From assembly GCA_903904615.1 (NCBI GenBank), contig CAIVDG010000341.1, positions 1-5,919 on the forward strand: a stretch of DNA of 5,919 nt. The letters are read 5' to 3'. The DNA is from an uncultured Acidimicrobiaceae bacterium (GTDB lineage: Bacteria > Actinomycetota > Acidimicrobiia > Acidimicrobiales > Ilumatobacteraceae). The notes beneath the pieces were generated by a model. It had not been told where the DNA came from, did no database searches, and saw only the letters and a list, made by a program, of their open reading frames with translations. Of the stretch, positions 1 to 5,080 are shown piece after piece (position 1 is the stretch's first letter; the number at the start of each line of letters is the position of its first letter). The translations under genes and the position numbers were made by a program.

Positions 1-2
1 CA

Positions 3-728
3 CAGCAAGCGTTAATGAAGTTTGCACGCCCAGAAGTGTTTCCGTATGCGCGCTTCACCATTACGGGAACCGAGAACATTCCGCGCGATAGTGCCGCAAT
101 TTTGTGTGGCAACCATCGCAGCTACTTTGACATTGCCGCTGTATCTCTTGCGGTGGCAAAGACAGGGCGTGCGGTTCGCTTTCTTGGGAAGAAAGAAGTC
201 TTCGATGCGCCAGTCATTGGACCAATGGCTACTGCGCTTGGTGGCATTCGCGTAGAGCGCGGAACAGGTAGCGATGAACCATTGCGTGCTGCAACAGAAT
301 CTTTGGAAGCAGGCGACTTGGTGGCCATCATGCCGCAAGGAACAATTCCTCGTGGTCGCGCATTCTTTGACCCCGTCTTGAAGGGCCGTTGGGGTGCTGC
401 GCGACTCGCTGCTCAAACGCAAGCGCCGGTAATTCCCATTGGTATTTGGGGTACAGAAAAAGTGTGGCCACGTAATGCAAAGTTGCCGAACATCACCAAT
501 GTGACATCACCGCCAGAAATCATCATCACCGTTGGTGCGCCCGTCACATTGAGCTACACCGACCCCGATGCAGATACGCAAGCAATCATGGATGCCATTA
601 GTGCTTTGCTGCCGCCCGAAGGACGCGAATATCGCGAGCCCACGGAAGACGAACTTCGTCGGAGTTATCCATCGAACTACGCAGGTGACCCGAACGCCGA
701 AGACGAACGGCGCCCAGGCACCGATTAG
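3..728 (+). CDS. Lysophospholipid acyltransferase (PlsC/LPLAT family), 5'-partial, probable C-terminal domain of a longer protein
   Basis: Enzymes of this family transfer an acyl chain from acyl-CoA or acyl-ACP to a lysophospholipid such as 1-acylglycerol-3-phosphate at the membrane. Counting from the ATG at 15 (237 residues), the catalytic NHxxxxD motif is at 33-39 (NHRSYFD), a substrate-binding block containing FLGKKE is near 57-61, and the motif III position reads MPQGT at 106-110 instead of the usual FPEGT. APVIPIGIWG at 137-146 fits motif IV. The tail is acidic and polar. The frame has no stop before the ATG back to the window edge, and no convincing Shine-Dalgarno precedes the ATG, so the true start is probably outside the window. 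From memory, MPQGTIPRG and an EPTEDEL-like tail resemble actinobacterial proteins with an N-terminal HAD/SerB-like phosphatase domain (Mycobacterium Rv2483c type); that domain would lie upstream and cannot be seen. The gene ends exactly where convergent aconitase ends. Family call is firm, exact substrate unknown. Confidence 0.88.
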   Translation, partial: QQALMKFARPEVFPYARFTITGTENIPRDSAAILCGNHRSYFDIAAVSLAVAKTGRAVRFLGKKEVFDAPVIGPMATALGGIRVERGTGSDEPLRAATESLEAGDLVAIMPQGTIPRGRAFFDPVLKGRWGAARLAAQTQAPVIPIGIWGTEKVWPRNAKLPNITNVTSPPEIIITVGAPVTLSYTDPDADTQAIMDAISALLPPEGREYREPTEDELRRSYPSNYAGDPNAEDERRPGTD

Positions 729-2996
729 TTACTTGGCGTTTGCCACCTTTTGGCGAACGATGTTTAATGCGCTTCCGGCCTTGAACCATTCCACTTGCTC
801 GGGGCTAAACGTGTGCTTTGCCTCGAAGTCAACGGTGCTTCCATCGGCCTTTGTGATGCGGCACTTCATTGGCTGATCGGGAACTGGCGGAAGATTCAGC
901 ACGCTGATCTTGTCGGTTTCCTCGATGAGGTCGTAGGTGCTTGGGTCGGCGAATGTCAAAGGAACAAGCCCCTGCTTCTTCAAGTTTGTCTCGTGAATAC
1001 GCGCAAACGAACGAGCGAAGATGACGACGCCACCACGGAATCGTGGCTCCATGGCGGCGTGCTCACGTGATGAACCTTCGCCGTAGTTCTGGTCACCAAT
1101 CGCACACCAGCGAATGCCGGCCTCGCTGTAACGCTTGGCAACGTCTGGATAGCTGCGACGACCACCATCGGTGATGTCGAGACCTTCGCCTACTGCGCCA
1201 CCAAATGCGTTGACTGCACCGATGAACAAGTTGCCAGAGATGTTCTCGAGGTGACCGCGGTAGGTGAGCCACTTACCTGCAGCAGAAATGTGGTCGGTGG
1301 TGCACTTGCCTTGAGCCTTCATGAGGATGGGAAGTTCTAGGTAGTCGTTTCCGTCCCACGCGTTGAACGGCTGCAACAACTGCAAACGGTCAGACGTTGG
1401 GCTTACTTCAACAACAACACCACTTCCATTCGCTGGAGGCGCAGTGAAAGTGTCGACGCCTGGGTCATAGCCGTTGTCGGGAAGAATGTCGCCCTGTGGT
1501 GCATCGAGTTTCACCTGCGTACCGTCGGGAGCGGTAATGGTGTCGACCATTGGGTCGAAATCGAGACGGCCAGACAATGCAATTGCCATCACGGTGTCGG
1601 GGCTAGTGACAAACGACAGTGTGTTTGCTGAACCATCGGCACGCTTCGGGAAGTTGCGGTTGAAGGAGTTCACAATGCTGTTGGGCTTTGCTGTTTTATC
1701 TGCAGCTCGTTCCCACTGACCAATGCAGGGTCCGCATGCGTTAGCAAGAACAGTTGCGCCGATTGCTTCAAGATCTGCAAGAAGACCGTCGCGTTCAATC
1801 GTGGCGCGAATTTGCTCACTTCCTGGAGAGATAAGAAGTTCGGTCTTTGCCTTCAGTCCCTTTGCTGCTGCCTGACGAGCAATTGACGCTGCACGTGTGA
1901 TGTCTTCGTACGAAGAGTTGGTGCAAGAACCAATGAGAGCTGCTGACACTTCAAGTGGCCATTCGTTCTCGCGTGCTGCTGCACCCACTCCGTTTGCACC
2001 AATTTTGTGTGCGCGGTCGGGGGAGTGCGGGCCGTTGATGAGTGGAGTGAGCTTCGACAAATCAATTTCAATGACTTGGTCGTACTGCGCGCCGTCGTCG
2101 GGGCGAAGTTCTGCCGCAACTTTGTCGGCTGCTGCAGCAATTGCTTCGCGGCCTGTTGCACTGAGGTACTCGCTCATGTTCTTGTCGTAACCGAAGACAG
2201 AACACGTTGCACCAATCTCGGCACCCATGTTGCAGATGGTTGCTTTGCCTGTTGCGGAAATTGTGTCGGCGCCTGGTCCGAAGTATTCGGCAATTGCACC
2301 TGTGCCGCCTTCAACGGTGAGCTGACGTGCTACTTCGAGAATGACGTCTTTTGGACTTGCCCAGCCACTGAGTGTTCCGGTGAGTTTGATGCCGATGACT
2401 TTTGGCCAACGAACGTTGAATGGGAATCCGGTCATGACGTCGACTGCGTCTGCACCGCCAACACCAATTGCCACCATTCCGAGACCACCAGCGTTTGGTG
2501 TGTGGCTGTCGGTACCAATCATCATTCCGCCAGGGAATGCGTAGTTCTCAAGAACAACTTGGTGGATGATTCCGCTGCCGGGTCCCCAGAAACCAACGCC
2601 GTACTTGGCGCTCACGGAGCGCAAGAAGTCATACACCTCGCGGTTGGTGTCGTTCGCGTCGCGCAAGTCCAACTTGGCGCCCACCTTCGCAAGGATGAGG
2701 TGATCACAGTGAACAGTGGAGGGAACTGCAGTTGTGGGAAGACCAGCGGTCATGAACTGCAGTAATGCCATCTGCGCTGTTGCGTCTTGCATGGCTACGC
2801 GGTCGGGGTTGAAGTCTGCATAGCTGCGACCGCGCTCCATTTCCTGGGTCTTTGGATCGACCAGGTGATTGATGAGAATTTTCTCCGCAAGGGTGAGGGG
2901 GCGGCCCAGGCGCTCGCGTCCAAGGTTTGCGTTAGCAACCAGGCGCGAATACACGCCCTCAACAAGTTCGATGGGGGTTCCAGCAGTCACGGCCAT
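729..2996 (-). CDS. acn: Aconitate hydratase, mitochondrial-type (ACO2-like), complete
   Basis: This cytoplasmic TCA-cycle enzyme interconverts citrate and isocitrate through cis-aconitate using a [4Fe-4S] cluster. The protein has 755 residues, like mitochondrial aconitase and shorter than the roughly 900-residue AcnA/IRP type. Cluster ligands are Cys358 (GSCTNSS) and Cys421 and Cys424 (ANACGPCIGQW). Catalytic landmarks include CDH at 97-99, GTDSHTPN at 161-168, Arg580 (TYRGHLENI), and Ser642 with Arg644 in GEGSSREH. The cysteine, Ser642, Arg580 and Arg644 numbers coincide with those recalled for pig heart aconitase. The swivel domain begins after about residue 530 with KCTTDHISAAG at 564-574. 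The ATG is backed by a strong purine-rich ribosome binding site. The gene is divergent from a GntR/HutC regulator, with a candidate operator 46 bp upstream of its start, so regulation by that protein is plausible. It is convergent with the acyltransferase gene and abuts it with zero spacing. I see no frameshift or missing residue. Confidence 0.97.
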   Translation of the reverse strand: MAVTAGTPIELVEGVYSRLVANANLGRERLGRPLTLAEKILINHLVDPKTQEMERGRSYADFNPDRVAMQDATAQMALLQFMTAGLPTTAVPSTVHCDHLILAKVGAKLDLRDANDTNREVYDFLRSVSAKYGVGFWGPGSGIIHQVVLENYAFPGGMMIGTDSHTPNAGGLGMVAIGVGGADAVDVMTGFPFNVRWPKVIGIKLTGTLSGWASPKDVILEVARQLTVEGGTGAIAEYFGPGADTISATGKATICNMGAEIGATCSVFGYDKNMSEYLSATGREAIAAAADKVAAELRPDDGAQYDQVIEIDLSKLTPLINGPHSPDRAHKIGANGVGAAARENEWPLEVSAALIGSCTNSSYEDITRAASIARQAAAKGLKAKTELLISPGSEQIRATIERDGLLADLEAIGATVLANACGPCIGQWERAADKTAKPNSIVNSFNRNFPKRADGSANTLSFVTSPDTVMAIALSGRLDFDPMVDTITAPDGTQVKLDAPQGDILPDNGYDPGVDTFTAPPANGSGVVVEVSPTSDRLQLLQPFNAWDGNDYLELPILMKAQGKCTTDHISAAGKWLTYRGHLENISGNLFIGAVNAFGGAVGEGLDITDGGRRSYPDVAKRYSEAGIRWCAIGDQNYGEGSSREHAAMEPRFRGGVVIFARSFARIHETNLKKQGLVPLTFADPSTYDLIEETDKISVLNLPPVPDQPMKCRITKADGSTVDFEAKHTFSPEQVEWFKAGSALNIVRQKVANAK

Positions 2997-3003
2997 GGGG
3001 CTA

Positions 3004-3012
3004 CCTTTCCTT
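3004..3012 (-). promoter_or_regulatory. Ribosome binding site of the aconitase gene
   Basis: On the minus strand the sequence AAGGAAAGG lies 7 bases before the ATG at 2996. It is the only strong Shine-Dalgarno in the window and supports this start over alternatives. It begins two bases after the right arm (minus-strand sense) of the hairpin at 3014-3032. Confidence 0.75.
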
Positions 3013-3013
3013 C

Positions 3014-3032
3014 AGCAAGCAATGGGCTTGCT
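3014..3032. repeat. 7-bp perfect inverted repeat in the acn-gntR divergent region (leader hairpin or operator)
   Basis: AGCAAGC at 3014-3020 is the exact reverse complement of GCTTGCT at 3026-3032, separated by five bases. In the aconitase transcript it would form a stem just upstream of the ribosome binding site, if transcription starts upstream of it. As DNA it has the size and symmetry of a dimeric-repressor operator. On the plus strand it is followed by a T run (3032-3036) and so resembles a weak intrinsic terminator, but no plus-strand gene precedes it. The repeat is seen directly; its function is inference. Confidence 0.5.
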
Positions 3033-3042
3033 TTTTGTCTCT

Positions 3043-3050
3043 GTGTATAC
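3043..3050. promoter_or_regulatory. Candidate GntR/HutC-family operator (GTGTATAC), possibly overlapping a -10 element
   Basis: The octamer GTGTATAC fits the HutC-subfamily half-symmetric form GT-N-TA-N-AC, which is also met by the DasR and NagR/YvoA sites. It contains the perfect palindrome TGTATACA at 3044-3051. It lies 13 bp upstream of the regulator's GTG and 46 bp upstream of the aconitase ATG, where a repressor could block both promoters. TATACA at 3046-3051 could be a -10 hexamer for the regulator, giving a very short or absent leader. No clear -35 was found on either strand. The match and position are seen; the regulator-operator pairing is inferred. Confidence 0.5.
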
Positions 3051-3063
3051 AACTCTAATACAA

Positions 3064-3795
3064 GTGCGCACCATCCGCTATCACCAAATCGCCGAGGAAC
3101 TCCGCGGCCGAATCCTGTCGGGCGCCTACGCCTCAGGGCGCATCATGCCGAGTGAGTCGGAGCTTTCCACCGAGTTCGATGTCAGTCGCGTCACTATTCG
3201 TAAGGCATTAGAGATTCTGCGCGACGACGGACTTGTGGATTCGCGCCAAGGCTTCGGGTGGTTTGTGGCGGGGGAGACCGTGCGTCAGCCGTTGGCTCGA
3301 TTGTCCACCATTGAAGAACAAATGCGTGACTCTGGGGCTGCACCAGAACGCCGTGTTCTTGAGTTTGCATTTGAAAAGGCGCCGAAAGATGTTGCCGCCG
3401 CGCTCGGTACTCAACATGTGCTTCGCGTGCGTCGCGTGAATCTTGCAGATGGTGAACCATTCGCCATTGTCACGGTGTGGTGTCCCGCCGACTTGGGACA
3501 ACACTTGTCGCGCGCCGATGTTGAACGTTCACCGTTCTATGAATTGTTAGATGTGCCGTTAGCCGGTGCTACGCAAACCATTGGCGCAGACGCAGCCACA
3601 TCGGAAGAGTCGCAATTGCTGAATGTGCCTGTTGGATCACCGGTGTTGAGATGTTTGCGAACCACCACAAGTGTTGATGGCAAAACAGTGCTGTTTTCTC
3701 GACACGTGTTTCCTGCACATCGCACTGAGTTTGTAGTGGACCTGCCGTTTGTTGATCAGTCCATCGCACCAAGCGGGCTCCGTCTCGTTGACTAA
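3064..3795 (+). CDS. GntR-family transcriptional regulator, HutC subfamily (winged HTH plus UTRA domain)
   Basis: This is a one-component, ligand-responsive DNA-binding protein. From the GTG at 3064 it has 243 residues, normal for HutC-type regulators. Residues 4-72 form the winged helix: YHQIAEELRGRI, then the P-S-E-S-E-L turn (29-34), the recognition helix region DVSRVTIRKALEIL (39-52) and the wing RQGFGWFV (61-68). Residues from about 85 to 225 form the UTRA effector-binding domain. I chose the GTG because the conserved domain begins within a few codons; an in-frame ATG at 3022 would add 14 residues of no family character and lacks a ribosome binding site. The GTG also lacks one, so translation may be leaderless. 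The gene is divergent from aconitase and followed by the inserted segment. Its last 17 codons are duplicated at 5028-5080; the copy attached here carries synonymous differences and is probably element-derived. The ligand is unknown. Confidence 0.9.
   Translation: MRTIRYHQIAEELRGRILSGAYASGRIMPSESELSTEFDVSRVTIRKALEILRDDGLVDSRQGFGWFVAGETVRQPLARLSTIEEQMRDSGAAPERRVLEFAFEKAPKDVAAALGTQHVLRVRRVNLADGEPFAIVTVWCPADLGQHLSRADVERSPFYELLDVPLAGATQTIGADAATSEESQLLNVPVGSPVLRCLRTTTSVDGKTVLFSRHVFPAHRTEFVVDLPFVDQSIAPSGLRLVD
3743..3795 (+). repeat. Direct repeat copy A: 3' end of the regulator gene, putative attL
   Basis: Bases 3743-3776 are identical to 5028-5061 (34 bp). The following 19 bases, to the stop codon, match copy B at 12 positions and differ at seven. 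All seven are synonymous: GGG/GGT, CTC/TTG, CTC/TTG, GTT/GTG and GAC/GAT. Both copies therefore encode LPFVDQSIAPSGLRLVD and a TAA stop. Copy A ends the functional regulator gene. Bases just left of 3743 and just right of 3795 show no similarity to the flanks of copy B. Confidence 0.9.
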
Positions 3796-3819
3796 CCCAT
3801 AGCTCAACTTAGTGGGTTA
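3793..3819. terminator. Possible weak bidirectional terminator between gntR and the orphan membrane gene
   Basis: TAACCCA at 3793-3799 pairs with TGGGTTA at 3813-3819 around a 13-base loop, with one further possible T-G pair inside. The stem spans the stop codons of the two convergent genes. It has only three G-C pairs and no T run on either strand, so termination activity is doubtful; it may be incidental or part of the element's left boundary. Confidence 0.25.
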
Positions 3820-4910
3820 AGCGCAGACGCAATTCGTTTCACAAATGGGTCGACAGCAATGTTTGCAAACTCCAAATCGTATGGATCGAATGAGTTCTCC
3901 GAAAGTCTCTGGTACATGGAACTGAGAATCCGCTTGATGCTCATTGTCGATGAGTCGCCTGCACTTCTCAGGCGATCAAGGTAAGACTCAACTTCTTCCG
4001 GATTGAGTAAGTAAAGGCCAATCACTGATCCCCTGGGAAACTGTCGCCGGAGCTCCGCCTCAATAGTCGCTAGTTCAGAAGTGGCGCTCTCGATGATGGA
4101 TGCACGGCGAAGATGTAAATGCAACACTGGCCGAGCGGTTCTCGCCATAGCTTCGCGGTTTGCCAAGAATTCTTGCTGTGGCAATTGTCTAAGCGCATCC
4201 AGGCCTGTTTCCAGCAACTGAGCTACAGTCTCAGTGTCTACTTTGTACCTAGAGGCGAGATTCTCGATGGTTTCGTCTGGCGTCAGTAACCCTGCGGCTC
4301 GGTACGGGTCTATGTGATTGTTTCTGTTGGTCGGTGATTCTTTGTTTATCGCGACATCTTCATCTTCGTAATCGAATATCTGTGGGGACTGCAGGCGAAT
4401 GTTCATTACGGTCTTGTTCTCATCACTTGCAGTCTCACGAGGAGTTGTACGCAGTTGCTGAGGTTCGGTATTCATTCCCCTGGAGGCAAGGAGGGACGAC
4501 CGCCCTAGTACGGCCGTTGCGAATGCCGTCGTGCCGGTCATGGTCCAATCTTCCTGCTGGGCAATTTGACCGTAGAGGACCGCGACTACTCCGATCGTCG
4601 CCAGAAAATCGATGTATCTGGGAGACCTTTCCCAATTCTGAACAAATCGGAGGAGCGTGATGGAGCGAAGTTGGGGGATTTCTTCAAGAGCGCGGGTCAG
4701 CGATAGGTATCCGAGGCCGGCAAACACGAGACACCCGATTGTCGAAAATGTGAGAATTCCCCTAATTCCGCCATCACTCCAGCCGCTGTTGCTGTTTGCC
4801 CATTCCATCTCATATCTTCCTGGGGTGCTGCTCCACGAGACCATGTAGAAGCAAACGGCAAAGCCCATCCAGGTAAAGAAGGACCATGCGAGTCGCATCG
4901 GATTCAACAT
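3804..4910 (-). CDS. Orphan multi-pass membrane protein with a soluble C-terminal region, function unknown
   Basis: I do not recognise this 368-residue protein. The N-terminal part is hydrophobic: likely membrane helices at about 7-25 (SFFTWMGFAVCFYMVSW), 50-71 (around STIGCLVFAGLGYLSL) and 100-117 (DFLATIGVVAVLYGQI), with a weaker candidate at 124-141. An acidic, polar linker follows (about 145-205, with YEDEDVAINKES at 181-192). The C-terminal part from about 208 is helical and charged. Residues 210-233 (PDETIENLASRYKVDTETVA onward) have the rhythm of a small helix-turn-helix, though this is weak. There is no signal peptide cleavage motif and no enzyme signature that I can see. It is the only gene in the duplicated-end segment, read against the regulator. 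The start has no strong ribosome binding site (GACGAG just before the ATG). A membrane anchor with a cytosolic domain in a mobile unit is compatible with a phage-defence or fitness cassette, but that is speculation. Confidence 0.72.
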   Translation of the reverse strand: MLNPMRLAWSFFTWMGFAVCFYMVSWSSTPGRYEMEWANSNSGWSDGGIRGILTFSTIGCLVFAGLGYLSLTRALEEIPQLRSITLLRFVQNWERSPRYIDFLATIGVVAVLYGQIAQQEDWTMTGTTAFATAVLGRSSLLASRGMNTEPQQLRTTPRETASDENKTVMNIRLQSPQIFDYEDEDVAINKESPTNRNNHIDPYRAAGLLTPDETIENLASRYKVDTETVAQLLETGLDALRQLPQQEFLANREAMARTARPVLHLHLRRASIIESATSELATIEAELRRQFPRGSVIGLYLLNPEEVESYLDRLRSAGDSSTMSIKRILSSMYQRLSENSFDPYDLEFANIAVDPFVKRIASALNPLS

Positions 4911-5027
4911 CTCGTCAGTCTTGCAGGGACATGGATGTTGCGCTGTCGTTGCTTAGGTGGTTGCAGGACGAGTCAGTCGTAGGCGGGGATCGCGAGGCAA
5001 GGACCTGCCAGCGCTGGCGGGGGCGGT
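4911..5027. other. Noncoding leader of the orphan gene and right inner end of the inserted element
   Basis: These 117 bp lie between the orphan gene start and repeat copy B, and should hold the orphan gene's minus-strand promoter, though no convincing -35/-10 pair was found. The part from 4981 to 5030 is markedly GC-rich (38 of 50 bases G or C), unlike the adjacent coding sequence. Short words recur: TTGCAGG at 4921-4927 and 4961-4967, and GTCAGTC at 4914-4920 and 4972-4978. GACGAG at 4967-4972 is the reverse complement of CTCGTC at 4911-4916. These may be recombinase arm sites or chance. Confidence 0.4.
5004..5021. repeat. GC-rich palindrome next to repeat copy B
   Basis: GCCAGCGCTGGC at 5007-5018 is a perfect 12-bp palindrome. 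With one T-G mispair the symmetry extends to 18 bp (5004-5021). It stops six bases before the start of the 34-bp repeat. It may be a recombinase accessory site, a folded single-stranded site or an operator for the orphan gene; it has no T run that would make it a standard terminator. Confidence 0.55.
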
Positions 5028-5080
5028 TGCCGTTTGTTGATCAGTCCATCGCACCAAGCGGTTTGCGTTTGGTGGATTAA
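5028..5080 (+). pseudogene. Direct repeat copy B: detached native 3' end of the gntR gene, putative attR
   Basis: This stretch encodes LPFVDQSIAPSGLRLVD and a stop, the same tail as the regulator, but nothing upstream resembles the regulator, so it is a displaced end fragment. Its first 34 bases are identical to 3743-3776. Its last bases, ATTAA (5076-5080), hold both the regulator-frame TAA and, on the other strand, the TAA of the crotonase gene. This shared stop indicates that this copy, not copy A, is the original chromosomal end. Confidence 0.85.

Larger units (their letters stand above)
3743..5061. mobile_element. Putative small non-autonomous integrative element (or remnant) inserted in the 3' end of the gntR gene
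   Basis: Two copies of the regulator's 3' end lie 1285 bp apart. Between them are one minus-strand membrane protein gene and 117 bp of noncoding sequence. Copy B is fused to the downstream crotonase gene and provides its stop codon, so it marks the original 3' end. Copy A, with synonymous differences, would have arrived with the element and rebuilt the gene. This matches how e14 enters icd and how SCC enters rlmH. No integrase, transposase or terminal transposon inverted repeat is visible, so mobilisation would need a recombinase in trans, or the unit is a deletion remnant. Removing it would leave regulator and crotonase genes convergent with stops overlapping by 4 bp, in keeping with the tight spacing elsewhere. 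Repeats are seen; mobility is inferred. Confidence 0.55.

Noticed and set aside
2007..2765. Long plus-strand open frame of 252 codons
   Set aside because: It lies wholly inside the aconitase gene on the opposite strand, is unusually rich in Cys and resembles no family; it is a shadow of the true coding frame.
3014..3032. Iron-responsive element in the aconitase leader
   Set aside because: The loop is CCATT on the aconitase strand, with no CAGUGN loop or bulged C, so only an unspecific hairpin is supported.
3014..3036. Intrinsic terminator on the plus strand (stem followed by five T)
   Set aside because: No plus-strand gene lies upstream that would need it; its place in the acn-gntR control region fits an operator or leader hairpin better.
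2869..3063. Upstream extension of the regulator to the ATG at 2869 or 3022
   Set aside because: The long form runs over the start of the aconitase gene and adds basic, low-information sequence; the conserved winged-helix domain begins just after the GTG at 3064.
3802..3822. GCTCAAC and GTTAAGC resemble the R'' and R' boxes of integron attC sites, suggesting a gene cassette
   Set aside because: The boxes are only seven bases apart, far too close for an attC site, and the repeats at the unit's ends are coding gene ends, not GTTRRRY core sites.
4886..5080. Plus-strand open frame of 64 codons that runs into the regulator tail of copy B
   Set aside because: It overlaps the start of the orphan gene on the other strand, has no ribosome binding site and only its last 17 codons have a known origin. 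It is best explained as the detached gene end with chance open sequence before it.
3743..5080. Diversity-generating retroelement with the two copies as variable and template repeats
   Set aside because: The differences are not confined to adenine positions, all are synonymous, and there is no reverse transcriptase nearby.
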